64,000 bases of DNA from Microbacterium trichothecenolyticum (GCF_030818955.1 NZ_JAUTBF010000001.1:2356001-2420000); one strand, 5' to 3'. Positions 51,801-64,000 are shown, numbered from the stretch's first letter. The notes: generated by a model not told the origin, from the letters alone. Numbers and translations are program-made.

Positions 51801-53417
51801 TCACTCGCTCTTCCACGCGGCCACGAGCGAGTCCAGACGCGAGTCCGCGCCGAGGCTCACACCGTGCACCGCGTCGCGGGTGCCGAGGATCGAGGTGAGC
51901 TCGTGCACCGGAATCTGGTACACCTGGCTCGCGATGCGCGCCTGCGCCTCGGCGAGCACCTCGTCGCGGGCGGCGGGGTCGCTGATCGCCAACTGCTTCT
52001 GCAGCAGGGCCTCCAACGTCGGGTCGTCGATGCGGTAGCGCGTCGTGGCCTTCGAGAAGGTGGTGCGCAGCACGTCGCCGTCGGCACGGGAGAGGTTTCC
52101 CCACACGATGTCGAAGTCACCGTTCTTCTGCGCCTCGAGGAAGTCCGGCACCGGTCCGCTCTGCAGTTGGATGTCGATGCCGACGGCCTTGAGCTGCTGC
52201 TGGATGAGCTCGAGCGAGGTCTGATTGGGGCCGAAGTTGGTGATCCACCACAGCTTCAGCTGCAGCTTCTGACCGTCCTTCTCGCGGATGCCGTCGGCCC
52301 CGGCCGTCCAGCCGGCGGCGTCGAGCAGCGCGGCGGCGCGGTCGGGGTCGTACCCGAACGACGCGCTCTCGTCGGCATAGCCCGGGGTGGTTGCGGCGAG
52401 CGCGCTCGTGGCGATCGCGAAGTAGTCGTTCAACGCGGTGTCGCGCACGGTCTTGGCATCGACGGCTGCGGCGATGGCCTGGCGCACGGCGAGGTCGGCG
52501 ACGATCGGGTGCGACAGGTTGAACGACAGCCCGAACGAGATACCCGGGTTGCCACGCCACACCAGCGGGTAGCCGGCCTGTTCGAGGGAGGCGACATCGT
52601 TCGGCTGCACGCTGCCGGCGACGTCGACCTGGTCGGAGGTCAGGCTGCCGGTGCGCACGCTCGCCTCGGGGACGATCTGGAATGTCACGGAGTCGAGCCG
52701 CGCGCGGCCGTCGTTGCCGAGGGCCGCGGGGGCCCAGGCGTAGTCCTCACGCGCCGTCAGCACCGTCGAGGTGTCCTTCGTGTAGGTCTTCAGCGTGAAG
52801 GGGCCGGTCCCGACGACCGCCTTGCCGTCGGCGCGCTGGTCGTAGGGGACGGCGAGGGTGGCGTCGCCGACGATGCCGAGGGCCACCGACGCGGTGGAGT
52901 TGGGGAACGCCGCGTTGGGACTCGAGAAGCGCACGAGCGCGGTGTGGTCGTCGACCACGTCGGTTCCGGCGTAGCCGACGAAGCTGCTGACGGCCTGGCT
53001 CAGCGCGCCCGCGGCGACGATGTCGTCGAAGGTCGCCTTGACGTTGGCCGCCGTGAAGGGCGTGCCGTCCGAGAAGGTGACGTCGTCGCGCAGCGAGAAG
53101 GTGAACTCCGTCGCGTCGGCGTTCGAGGTGTACGCGGTCGCGAGCCACGGATCGAGGGCGCCCGTCTCGGGGTTCTGGTACAGCAGCGAATCGACGAGCT
53201 GCCGGGTGACGTACAGGGTGTCGTTGCCCGAGCCGGTGCTCGAGGGGTTCAGCGAGATCGGGTCGTTCGCGACCGCGAACGTCAGGTCTCCGCCCTGGAC
53301 CGGGGTGGCGGATGCCGTGTCGGCACCGGGGGCGGCGGCGGTGTTCGCGCACGCGCTCAGGGCGAGAGCGGCGGTCACGGCGAGGGCCGCCGCGAGAGTG
53401 CTGCGTCGGGTGGTCAT
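51801..53417 (-). CDS. Peptide/nickel-type ABC substrate-binding lipoprotein (family 5)
   Basis: The 538-residue protein has a lipoprotein signal ending ALALSAC (Cys at 23) and the SBP family 5 plan (FTFSLRDDVTFSDGTPFTAANVKATFDDI, VVGTGPFTLKTY, VRQAIAAAVDAKTV). It delivers a small substrate, not necessarily a peptide, to the DppBC-like permeases. AGGAG precedes ATG 53417, which overlaps the ATPase stop (ATGA). Confidence 0.92.
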   Translation of the reverse strand: MTTRRSTLAAALAVTAALALSACANTAAAPGADTASATPVQGGDLTFAVANDPISLNPSSTGSGNDTLYVTRQLVDSLLYQNPETGALDPWLATAYTSNADATEFTFSLRDDVTFSDGTPFTAANVKATFDDIVAAGALSQAVSSFVGYAGTDVVDDHTALVRFSSPNAAFPNSTASVALGIVGDATLAVPYDQRADGKAVVGTGPFTLKTYTKDTSTVLTAREDYAWAPAALGNDGRARLDSVTFQIVPEASVRTGSLTSDQVDVAGSVQPNDVASLEQAGYPLVWRGNPGISFGLSFNLSHPIVADLAVRQAIAAAVDAKTVRDTALNDYFAIATSALAATTPGYADESASFGYDPDRAAALLDAAGWTAGADGIREKDGQKLQLKLWWITNFGPNQTSLELIQQQLKAVGIDIQLQSGPVPDFLEAQKNGDFDIVWGNLSRADGDVLRTTFSKATTRYRIDDPTLEALLQKQLAISDPAARDEVLAEAQARIASQVYQIPVHELTSILGTRDAVHGVSLGADSRLDSLVAAWKSE

Positions 53418-55174
53418 GGTGCTCCTTGCAGGGACAGGGTCAGGACGGGTTCGGGTGCGGAGAGGGCACGGCCCGGAATGGCATCCAGCAGCGCGCGGGT
53501 GTACTCGCTCGACGGGGTGTCGAAGACGCGGTCGGCGTCGCCGAGCTCGACGAGCCGGCCCCGGCGCATCACGCCGACGGTGTGGGCGATCTGCCGCACC
53601 ACGGCGAGGTCGTGCGAGATGAAGAGATAGCTGAGGCCCCTCTCGCGCTGGATGTCGGCGAGCAGGGTGAGGATCTGGTGCTGGATCGACACGTCGAGCG
53701 CCGAGACGGGCTCGTCGAGCACGAGCAGATCGGGGTCGATCGCGAGGGCGCGGGCGATCGCGACGCGCTGCCGCTGCCCGCCCGACAGATCGGCCGGCCG
53801 CCGCCGCAGGGCCGCGGCCGGGAGCGCGACGAGGTCGAGCAGCTCGGCGGCACGGGCCCGTCGCTCGGCGCGGGAGCCGACGCCGAAGGCCCGGAGCGGG
53901 TCGGTGACGATCGTCTCGATGCTCCACCGCGGGTTCAGCGCCGCGTACGGGTTCTGCTGCACCAGCTGCACGCGGCGGCGGAGCTCGCGCAGCGGCCGGC
54001 CGGTGAGACCGGTGACGTCGACGCCGTCGATGCGCACGCGCCCGGCGGTCGGTTCGGTCAGGCGCAGCGCCAGCCGCGCGGTCGTCGTCTTGCCCGACCC
54101 CGACTCGCCGACGAGAGCGAGCGTGCGACCCCGGTCGAGGCGGAAGCTCACGCCGTCGACCGCGCGCTGCACCGCGCGACCGCCCGGGAGCACGAACTCC
54201 TTGACCAGGTCGTCGACCTCGAGCACGGGGGATGCCGTCTCCGTCGGTCGCGACGGTGCCGCCGTCGCGCGGGAGGAGGTGGACCCCGGGGCCCGGTCCT
54301 CGGTGGAGGGCGGGGTCTCGGCATCCGTCACCAGGCCCCCGCGGAGCGCGGGACCGGTGCCCGGGGCAACGGCATCCCGCGCCCTGTCGACGTTCAGGCT
54401 GGGAGCTGCCGCGATCAGCCGGCGCGTGTACGGATGCCGGGGAGAGCCGAGCACCTCGGAGGGTGTGCCCTGCTCGACGATGCGCCCGTCGGTCATGACG
54501 ACGATGCGGTCGGCGCGATCGGCGGCGACGCCGAGGTCGTGCGTGATGAGCAGCAGGCTCGACCCGCGCTCGCGTTTGAGGGCGTCGAGGTGGTCGAGGA
54601 TCTGCCGTTGCACCGTGACGTCGAGGGCACTCGTGGGCTCGTCGGCGATGAGGAGCGCGGGGTCGCCGACGAGGGCGATCGCGATGAGCACGCGCTGCCG
54701 CATCCCGCCCGACAGCTCGTGGGGGTACTGGCGAGCCCGGACGGCGGCGTCGGGGAGCCCGGCGCGCTCGAGGGCCTCGACCGCGCGGACCGCTGCCGTG
54801 CGCCGGTCGGCGAGGCCGTGCACACGCAGCACCTCGGCGACCTGATCGCCGATGCGCACGACCGGGTTGAGGCTCACCGTCGGGTCCTGCGGCACGAAGC
54901 CGATCCGGCGACCACGTACGGCGCGGAGCTCGCGGTCGGATGCCGCGACGAGATCGCGACCCTCGAAGTGCACCGCTCCCGCGCTGACCCGCGCCGCGGC
55001 GGGCAGCAGCCGGACGATCGCGTGCACGGTCGTGGACTTGCCCGAGCCGGACTCTCCCACGATCGCGACCGTCTCACCCGCGGCGATGGACAGGCTGACC
55101 TCGCGCACCGCCTGGATGTCGCCGCGGGGTGTGCGGTAGGCGACGGCGAGGCCGTCGATGTCGAGGAGGCTCAT
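53414..55174 (-). CDS. Fused DppD-DppF-type ABC ATPase (two modules in one chain)
   Basis: The 586-residue protein contains two full ABC modules: Walker A GESGSGKST near residue 39 with LSGGMRQR and LLIADEPTSALD, then a low-complexity linker (about 275-315), then GESGSGKTT, LSGGQRQR and LLVLDEPVSALD. In E. coli these are separate DppD and DppF proteins. It powers the importer formed with the two permease genes upstream. ATG 55174 overlaps the DppC stop. Confidence 0.93.
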   Translation of the reverse strand: MSLLDIDGLAVAYRTPRGDIQAVREVSLSIAAGETVAIVGESGSGKSTTVHAIVRLLPAAARVSAGAVHFEGRDLVAASDRELRAVRGRRIGFVPQDPTVSLNPVVRIGDQVAEVLRVHGLADRRTAAVRAVEALERAGLPDAAVRARQYPHELSGGMRQRVLIAIALVGDPALLIADEPTSALDVTVQRQILDHLDALKRERGSSLLLITHDLGVAADRADRIVVMTDGRIVEQGTPSEVLGSPRHPYTRRLIAAAPSLNVDRARDAVAPGTGPALRGGLVTDAETPPSTEDRAPGSTSSRATAAPSRPTETASPVLEVDDLVKEFVLPGGRAVQRAVDGVSFRLDRGRTLALVGESGSGKTTTARLALRLTEPTAGRVRIDGVDVTGLTGRPLRELRRRVQLVQQNPYAALNPRWSIETIVTDPLRAFGVGSRAERRARAAELLDLVALPAAALRRRPADLSGGQRQRVAIARALAIDPDLLVLDEPVSALDVSIQHQILTLLADIQRERGLSYLFISHDLAVVRQIAHTVGVMRRGRLVELGDADRVFDTPSSEYTRALLDAIPGRALSAPEPVLTLSLQGAP

Positions 55175-56118
55175 CGGCGTGCCCGCCCTTCGCTGTCGAG
55201 GCCCCGCGAGAGGCGATTTGCGGCCAGCACCGTGACGGCGATGGCGAGACCGGGCAGCGCCGTCAGCCACCAGGCGGTGCGGAGGTAGTCGCGACCGCCC
55301 GAGACGAGCGCACCCCACTCCGGCGCCGGGGGCGGTGCGCCGTAGCCGAGGAAGCTCAGGGCCGAGACGGCGAGGATCGCCGTGCCGAACTCGAGCACCG
55401 CCAGCACGGCGACCGGCGCGATGGAGTTGGGCAGCACGTGTCGCAGCAGCACCGCGATCCAACCGTTGCCCGAGGCGCGGGCGGCCTCGACGTACGGCGC
55501 CGTGCGCACCCGCAACACCTCGGATCGCAGCACGCGCGCCACCGAGGCCACGCTCGCGATGCCCACCGCGATCGCGACGTTGACGGTGCCGAACCCGAGC
55601 GCCGTAATGATCGCGAGCGAGAGCAGGAGGCCGGGAATCGCGAGCAGCACGTCGGCGACGCGCATGAGCACGGCATCCGTCCGCCCACCGACGAAGCCGC
55701 TGACGAGCCCGATCAGCGAGCCGACGACCACGCCCACGGCGACCGCGATGGCCGCCGCCGACACGGTGAGGGCCGTGCCGTGCACCACACGGGTGTAGAG
55801 GTCGCGCCCGAGCTGGTCGGTGCCGAACAGGTGCGCCGGCGACGGCGCCTGCAGATTGTCGGCGGGGGTGCCGCCGAGCGGGTCGCCGGGGGCGAGCAGC
55901 GCCGGCCACAGGGCCGCGATCACGACGACCGCCAGCCACAGGATCGACGCGGCGACCAGCGGTCGGCGCAACGCGGCGGGGATTCGACGACTCGGGGATG
56001 CCGTGGACCCGGAGCCGCGGGCGACGACGGCGTCGTCGAAGCGGTCGACCGCGGTGGCGGCGAACGCGTCGAAGGACTGCTCCCGACGGTCGGGGACGAG
56101 GGCGACGGTCTCGGACAT
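55171..56118 (-). CDS. Peptide/nickel-type ABC transporter permease (DppC-like)
   Basis: The 315-residue protein has about six helices, HLFGTDQLGRDLYTRVVHGT near residue 95, and the coupling loop PYVEAARASGNGWIAVLLRHVLPNS. It has a cytoplasmic tail of about 45 residues before the first helix. ATG 56118 overlaps the DppB stop by one base (TGATG); GTG one codon upstream is an alternative. Confidence 0.92.
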   Translation of the reverse strand: MSETVALVPDRREQSFDAFAATAVDRFDDAVVARGSGSTASPSRRIPAALRRPLVAASILWLAVVVIAALWPALLAPGDPLGGTPADNLQAPSPAHLFGTDQLGRDLYTRVVHGTALTVSAAAIAVAVGVVVGSLIGLVSGFVGGRTDAVLMRVADVLLAIPGLLLSLAIITALGFGTVNVAIAVGIASVASVARVLRSEVLRVRTAPYVEAARASGNGWIAVLLRHVLPNSIAPVAVLAVLEFGTAILAVSALSFLGYGAPPPAPEWGALVSGGRDYLRTAWWLTALPGLAIAVTVLAANRLSRGLDSEGRARR

Positions 56119-57152
56119 CACAGGGCCGCTGTCTCGAGGGGCGCGGGGGCCGTGGCGTCCGCGGGGCGACGCCGCACCCGCCGCGGTGACGCGCTGCTCA
56201 GCACGATGCGGGGGTCCAGCAGCGGGTAGAGCAGGTCGACCGCGAGGGTGGTCAGGACGAAGACGGCGGCGGCGAACAGCACGATGCCCTGCACGACCGG
56301 CACGTCCTGCTGCTGCACCGCGAGGGCGGTCACGCGCCCGATGCCGGGACGGGAGAACACCGTCTCGGTCACCACCGTGCCCGAGAGCAGTTGGCCCACG
56401 ACCAGGCCCGTCACGGTGAGGGCGGGCAGGGCGGCGTTGCGCAGCGCGTGACCGAGGTGCACGCGCACACGGCCCGCGCCCTTGGCCCAGGCGGTGTCGA
56501 TGTACGGCTCGCCGAGCGCGGTCGTCAGGCTCTTCGAGAGCAACTGGGCGATGGCCGCGCTCGTGGGGACGGCGAGGGTGATCGCGGGCAGCACGAGCGC
56601 GGTGAATCCCTTATCCCCCATCGCGGGGAAGAGCGGAATCTGGAACGAGAACCACTGGATCAGCACCAGCCCGAGCCAGAACGAGGGCACGGCCACGCCC
56701 AACGGCGGGAGGGCGAGCAGGAACGCTGACAGACGATGCGAGCGCGTCAGCGTCGCCGCGATCGCGATTCCGGCGCCGAGCAGCACGGCGACGATGAGCG
56801 CGAGGCCCGCGAGCTGCGCCGTCGGGGGGATGGCCTCGCCGATGACCTCGACCACCGGACGCCCGGTCGAGATCGATGCACCGAGGTCGCCCGACAGGAT
56901 GCCGCGCAGGTGCAGCAGGTACTGCACCCACAACGGCTGGTCCAGACCGTAGCGCTGGCGCAGGGCGTCGAGCTGCTCCGGCGAGATGTCGGTCGCATCT
57001 CCTCCGGCCAGCAGCGCCACGGGGTCGCTCGGCAGCGCGTACAGCACCAGGAACGACAGCGTGTAGGCCGCCCACAGCACGAGCAGCGCTTGAGCGAGGC
57101 GCGTGGCGACGTACCTCGCGAGCACGCCGCGGGCCGGGGAGAGGGCGCTCAT
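56118..57152 (-). CDS. Peptide/nickel-type ABC transporter permease (DppB-like)
   Basis: The 344-residue protein has the DppB plan: an N-terminal helix (ALLVLWAAYTLSFLVLYALPSDPV), RYGLDQPLWVQYLLHLRGILSGDLGASI, and the loop PYIDTAWAKGAGRVRVHLGHALRNAALP. It is the first gene of the ten-gene operon. AAAGGA lies six bases before ATG 57152. The 200-bp upstream region shared with a divergent GNAT gene should carry the promoter; no clear boxes stand out. Confidence 0.92.
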   Translation of the reverse strand: MSALSPARGVLARYVATRLAQALLVLWAAYTLSFLVLYALPSDPVALLAGGDATDISPEQLDALRQRYGLDQPLWVQYLLHLRGILSGDLGASISTGRPVVEVIGEAIPPTAQLAGLALIVAVLLGAGIAIAATLTRSHRLSAFLLALPPLGVAVPSFWLGLVLIQWFSFQIPLFPAMGDKGFTALVLPAITLAVPTSAAIAQLLSKSLTTALGEPYIDTAWAKGAGRVRVHLGHALRNAALPALTVTGLVVGQLLSGTVVTETVFSRPGIGRVTALAVQQQDVPVVQGIVLFAAAVFVLTTLAVDLLYPLLDPRIVLSSASPRRVRRRPADATAPAPLETAAL

Positions 57153-57354
57153 GCGGGGTCCTTTCGTCGTTCGGGAGGGGGCGGCGCGATGCCGTCCACC
57201 GAGGATGCGACCGGCACGCGACCGGATGCGAGCGGCCTGAAACGCGATGTCGTGGATCGTCACCGACCGACGTCCACCTTCATGCGCCGTCACAAAGCGG
57301 CGTCTGGAGGCCGGAACGTTTGCTCGCGCGCGCGAACCGGCGCAGAGTGGCCCG

Positions 57355-58071
57355 GTGACCTCCCCCGCGACCCTCGACATCCCGCACGCCGACGCCACCG
57401 TCCTCGACAACGCCGCCTGGCACTCACTCGCCGGACCCCACGCGTCGTTCGCGATCGGTGGCGACCTCGTGCGGCGGTACCCGGCCGACGTCGCCCCGTT
57501 CGTCGCGGTGCGCACGTGGGACGACCCCGGGGTGTGGGACGCCCTTCGCGACCTCGTCGGGCCCGGCGCCGAGGTCGGCCTGTCGGGTTACGACGGCGAG
57601 ATCCCGGCAGGATGGGAGCACGTCGGCGGGGGCGAGGGCGTGCAGCTCGTCGAGACTCCGGCTCTGCGAACGCGACCCGACCACGAGGCGATCGAGCTGG
57701 ATGCCGATGACGCGGCCGACATGATCGCGATCGTCGAGCGCAATCAGCCCGGCCCGTTCCGGCCCCGCACCTACGAGCTCGGCCGGTATATCGGCATCCG
57801 TCGACAGGGGCGGCTCGTCGCGATGGCCGGAGAGCGTCTGCACCCCACCGGCTGGACCGAGATCAGCGCCGTCGCCGTGGACGCCGACCACCGGCGCCAG
57901 GGCCTGGCCTCGCGCCTCGTGCTCGACGTCGCCTTCCACATCCAGCAGCGCGGCGACCGGGCTCTGCTGCACGCGGCGGCGGCGAACGTCAACGCGATCG
58001 CGGCGTACGAGAAGCTGGGGTTCGCGCTGCGACGCCGCAACCGTTTCGCGGCGGTACGCACGCCGGCGTGA
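57355..58071 (+). CDS. GNAT family N-acetyltransferase
   Basis: The 238-residue protein has its GNAT domain in the C-terminal half: ISAVAVDADHRRQGLASRLVLDVAFHIQQRG (acetyl-CoA loop) and AIAAYEKLGFALRRRNRFAAV. The N-terminal part (1-110) resembles the extra domain of two-domain GNATs such as FR47-like proteins. Acceptor unknown. CAGAGT six bases before GTG 57355 may be a leaderless -10 box. Divergent from the LLM operon. Confidence 0.83.
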   Translation: MTSPATLDIPHADATVLDNAAWHSLAGPHASFAIGGDLVRRYPADVAPFVAVRTWDDPGVWDALRDLVGPGAEVGLSGYDGEIPAGWEHVGGGEGVQLVETPALRTRPDHEAIELDADDAADMIAIVERNQPGPFRPRTYELGRYIGIRRQGRLVAMAGERLHPTGWTEISAVAVDADHRRQGLASRLVLDVAFHIQQRGDRALLHAAAANVNAIAAYEKLGFALRRRNRFAAVRTPA

Positions 58072-58125
58072 CGCACGGCGGCACGAGCGTGTCGTGCCAC
58101 GGCCGGCTCCCGGCGAGTTCGGCAG

Positions 58126-58154
58126 TGGACACGTCGACCTGTGCGGTGTAATCT
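58126..58154 (+). promoter_or_regulatory. Promoter of the beta-glucoside PTS operon
   Basis: TGGACA (58126-58131) and TAATCT (58149-58154) stand exactly 17 bases apart, a good sigma-70-type promoter. Transcription would start near 58161 and run into the RAT/terminator. Confidence 0.6.
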
Positions 58155-58183
58155 CGCCGCAGCATCTTCGTGATGCGAGCACT

Positions 58184-61693
<3,510 letters not shown>

Positions 61694-61773
61694 CAATGAG
61701 GGTGGGGTCCCACCGACCCCACCCCATCGCGTCGCCCGCCCCGCGGCTCGCCGCGGCATCCAAGGAAGATGCA

Positions 61774-62625
61774 ATGGAGATCATCCGGGTTCTGAACAAC
61801 AACGCCGCCATCGTGCGCGGCGACGACGACGTCGAGATCGTCGTGCTCGGCAAGGGCATCGCCCATGGGAGGAAGCGCGGCGAGCGCCTCGACGACGCCG
61901 CCGTCATCGACCAGGTCTTCCGGCCCGACTCCCGGCATCCGGTCGAGAGGATCGCCGCCTACCTGTCGGACATCCCCCTCGACGTCGTTCGGTGTGCCGC
62001 CCTCGTCGCCGAGCGTGCCCACGACAGGCTGGGGATCCGCGTGTCGCAGGCGCTCATCCTCCCCCTCGCCGATCACCTGGCCTTCGCGATCGACCGCGTC
62101 CGGCGCGGGATCGAGATGGACTACCCCCTGCGCTGGGAGGTGTCGCAGCTGTACCCCCGCGAGGTGGCGGTCGGGCGCGAGGCGGTGGATCTCGCCGCCG
62201 CGCGCCTGGGTGTCGTGCTCCCGGCCGACGAGGCGATCTCGTTCGCGCTGCATTTCGTCAACGCCGCGTTCGCCTCGGAGGGCATGGCCCCCACCATCCA
62301 CATGACCGAGCGCATCGGCCGGGTGCTGGAGGTGGTGTCGCAGTCGATGGGGGTGACCCTGGATGCCGAGTCGATGAACGTCGCGCGCTTCGTCACGCAC
62401 CTGCGCTACCTCTTCGTGCGCCTGGACGCCGACGCCTTGTTCGACGACCCTTCCGCCGAGCTGCTCGGCGGCATCCGCGCCTCGCATCCCGCCGCGTACG
62501 CCTGCGCGCAGCGCGTGCGCTACCTGCTCGAGATGGGCGGGGCGCGCCTCACCGAGGACGAGGTGCTCTACCTGGCGCTGCACGTGGCGCGGGTCACCAC
62601 GCGCGCCGAGACGCGCACCGACTGA
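61774..62625 (+). CDS. BglG/LicT-type transcription antiterminator with two PRDs
   Basis: The 283-residue protein has an RNA-binding CAT domain (1-55, MEIIRVLNNNAAIV) and two PTS regulation domains. The regulatory His residues stand at 101, 160, 209 and 270, almost exactly the LicT spacing, though PRD1's usual first site context is ADHLAFAI. It should bind the RAT at 58184 and allow expression when the beta-glucoside is present. AAGGAAG precedes ATG 61774. It is the last gene of the operon it controls. Confidence 0.93.
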   Translation: MEIIRVLNNNAAIVRGDDDVEIVVLGKGIAHGRKRGERLDDAAVIDQVFRPDSRHPVERIAAYLSDIPLDVVRCAALVAERAHDRLGIRVSQALILPLADHLAFAIDRVRRGIEMDYPLRWEVSQLYPREVAVGREAVDLAAARLGVVLPADEAISFALHFVNAAFASEGMAPTIHMTERIGRVLEVVSQSMGVTLDAESMNVARFVTHLRYLFVRLDADALFDDPSAELLGGIRASHPAAYACAQRVRYLLEMGGARLTEDEVLYLALHVARVTTRAETRTD

Positions 62626-62685
62626 GGGGCGCTCTGCGCGGCACCACGGCGCGCGCGGGAGCGAAGCGGGCACACCGACGAACGC

Positions 62686-62723
62686 GGTCGGGTGCCGGCG
62701 GATCACTCCGCCGACACCCGACC
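62686..62723. terminator. Bidirectional hairpin between the bgl operon and the secreted protein gene
   Basis: Arms 62686-62702 and 62707-62723 pair over 17 positions with one C-A mismatch and a TCAC loop, between two convergent genes. Confidence 0.65.
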
Positions 62724-62736
62724 TGCTCCCGAGCGC

Positions 62737-63279
62737 TCAGGCCGCGGCGACGGTGATGTCGAAGGTGGTGCGCTGGCCGTCGGCGCCGGCGATCCAGCCC
62801 TTCGTGGCGCCGGCCTTTCCGGCGGAGAATGCCGCGTTCAGCGAGACCTCGTCGTCGTCGGGGCTGAGGACGGCGGCGTCGAAGTGCGCCACGCTGTCGT
62901 CGTCGGAGCCGCCGGTGCCGGTGAAGGCGCCGCCGTTGTCGGCGTCGAGGACGACGACCAGCGTCTGCCCGACCTGCAGGGTCACCGGGCCCTTGGCGAG
63001 GTCGGCCGGGGTGAGCATCAGCGGGGCGGGCATGCCGCCGAGGACGACGCCGTCGGCGTCGGGGGCCTCGTCCGCATCGCCGGCCGGGGCGGGCACGCCG
63101 TCGATGTAGGTGTCGCTCTGCGGGGCGGGCACGCCGTCGACGTAGGTGTCGCTCTGCGGGGTGGGCACGCCGTCGACGAACGTGTCGCTCTGCGGGGCGG
63201 CGAACGCAGCTGCTCCGCCGGTCATCAGACCCACGGCGAGGATCGAGGCGGTCACAGCGGAGAGGGTACGAATGCGCAT
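62737..63279 (-). CDS. Secreted protein with three 12-residue repeats, unknown function
   Basis: The 180-residue protein has a Sec signal peptide (MRIRTLSAVTASILAVGLMTGGAAAFA). Next come three tandem copies of a 12-residue unit close to PQSDTYVDGVPA, an acidic linker (DADEAPDADG), and a beta-rich domain ending TFDITVAAA. No LPXTG or lipobox is present, so it may be released or bind the wall non-covalently. AAAGGT lies seven bases before ATG 63279. No family recognised. Confidence 0.75.
   Translation of the reverse strand: MRIRTLSAVTASILAVGLMTGGAAAFAAPQSDTFVDGVPTPQSDTYVDGVPAPQSDTYIDGVPAPAGDADEAPDADGVVLGGMPAPLMLTPADLAKGPVTLQVGQTLVVVLDADNGGAFTGTGGSDDDSVAHFDAAVLSPDDDEVSLNAAFSAGKAGATKGWIAGADGQRTTFDITVAAA
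63086..63193 (-). repeat. Three tandem 36-bp repeats inside the secreted protein gene
   Basis: Copies at 63086-63121, 63122-63157 and 63158-63193 are nearly identical; the third has drifted most. Each encodes one 12-residue PQSDTxxDGVPx unit, so copy number can change without shifting the frame. Confidence 0.85.
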
Positions 63280-63417
63280 GAGCTGCACCTTTCAGTCGAC
63301 GCCGCAGCCCGTTCCGGGTGAACGAGCGATCATCGCGGCCTGTACCCCTTCATGGCCGGCACCCCCCGAGGCCTTTCACCTCGGACGGAACTTTTTTCGG
63401 AGATGTTCCACGGCGCG

Positions 63418-64000
63418 TCACACCGTCGAGGTCGACGACCGACGCGACGTCCGCATGCGCACCGCCAGACGTGCCGCGCCGGCGAGGCTCAGCCCAGGGA
63501 CATAGCAGCGGAGGAGGGCGAGGGCGATCGCCGGGAGATGGATGGCATCGGGGTAGACGACCCACAGGGGGCAGAACTGCGGCTGGAACTTGTTCTTGAA
63601 GTGCGCCAGCGAGCGGAAGCCGTACGCGGGCTCGAGCGCGCCGCTCAGCGTTTCCAGGAACCGGTCGACGGCCGAGAGATCTCCGGTGTCGCCGCCGCGG
63701 TGGGGAGCCAGCGGCGACCCCGACAGGCTCAGCAGCGTGCAGCCGTCCGCCCGCAACTGCTCGACCACCGCCCCGATGAGGAACTCCATGATCCCGTTCA
63801 TGGCGTCGTGGCGTCGGCGCATGACATCCAGGGCGTAGCCCGTCAGCCCCTCTTCGCCGAAGACGGGGATCCATGTCGTGACCGCGACGATCCGTTCCGA
63901 TGCATCGCGGGCGAGCATCAACCGCGCCGCCGGGTCGGCCGCCTCATCGACGGTGCCGAGGGTGAAGCCCATCTCGGGGATCGACTTGTCGGCGACCCAG
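63418..64000 (-). CDS. MprF-like phosphatidylglycerol lysyltransferase domain protein, C-terminal part
   Basis: The frame enters from the right edge and ends at 63418, giving about 193 residues. It contains WVADKSIPEMGFTLGTVDE, YALDVMRRRHDAMNGIMEFLIG and LAHFKNKFQPQFCPLWVVYPD, the pattern of the DUF2156/MprF C-terminal domain that attaches amino acids to phosphatidylglycerol. The N-terminal part, including any membrane domain, is outside the window. The 138 bases to the secreted protein gene hold no clear feature. Confidence 0.82.
   Translation of the reverse strand, partial: WVADKSIPEMGFTLGTVDEAADPAARLMLARDASERIVAVTTWIPVFGEEGLTGYALDVMRRRHDAMNGIMEFLIGAVVEQLRADGCTLLSLSGSPLAPHRGGDTGDLSAVDRFLETLSGALEPAYGFRSLAHFKNKFQPQFCPLWVVYPDAIHLPAIALALLRCYVPGLSLAGAARLAVRMRTSRRSSTSTV

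Noticed and set aside
63086..63193. Three direct 36-bp repeats considered as a CRISPR array
   Set aside because: The copies are contiguous with no spacers and encode a regular peptide repeat inside a secreted protein.

Overview
The window is high-GC actinobacterial DNA. Gene density, frequent GTG starts, ATGA/GTGA start-stop overlaps, leaderless-type promoters and constant use of the heptamer GGATGCC/GGCATCC all suggest a Microbacteriaceae chromosome, most likely Microbacterium. That assignment rests on sequence style and protein families, not on a marker gene. I saw no tRNA, rRNA or CRISPR array.

Layout. (1) 1-3570: a truncated gene at the left edge, then a frameshifted ureidoglycolate-lyase-like gene (allA) coupled to a flavoprotein and a 2-hydroxyacid dehydrogenase, behind a GntR-type palindrome. 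(2) 3578-11583: a surface-polysaccharide block (flippase, O-antigen-ligase-like protein, three glycosyltransferases, acyltransferase 3). (3) 11594-16858: a multiple-monosaccharide ABC importer (chvE-mmsA-mmsB) followed by a ROK regulator. (4) 17075-21529: molybdenum-hydroxylase accessory genes (MobA-like, xdhC), an amidohydrolase lacking two expected metal ligands, a cupin regulator and a ferredoxin-type reductase. (5) 21559-31490: an MFS gene divergent from an operon of a CodA-like deaminase, an NMT1/NitT-type ABC importer, an FAD oxidase and a creatininase-family hydrolase. An intact Atz/Trz amidohydrolase follows on the other strand. (6) 31615-34454: small enzymes and a hypothetical gene. 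(7) 34600-39956: cyanase plus a formate/nitrite-type channel, a divergent PAS-AraC regulator and an amino-acid ABC importer. Two promoters here share the 9-mer GAAACGACG. (8) 40012-43503: GNAT, lipoprotein, MFS remnant, an IS481-family element and an alpha/beta hydrolase. (9) 43534-57152: a PP2C phosphatase, a GNAT, and a ten-gene minus-strand operon (peptide-type ABC importer, three luciferase-like monooxygenases, a DUF1684 protein, an internally deleted luciferase-like gene and an MFS exporter). (10) 57355-64000: a GNAT, a beta-glucoside PTS operon controlled by a visible RAT antiterminator/terminator, a repeat-bearing secreted protein, and the C-terminus of an MprF-like protein at the right edge.

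The theme is scavenging of nitrogen- and sulfur-type small molecules and sugars. The best candidates for undescribed biology are the CodA/NMT1/FAD-oxidase/creatininase operon, the PAS-AraC/cyanase/ABC unit with its shared promoter motif, and the ten-gene luciferase-like monooxygenase operon. Among non-coding signals, the strongest are a family of 71-72 bp elements with 14-bp inverted tips and an IS insertion into the CTAG of a leaderless -10 box.
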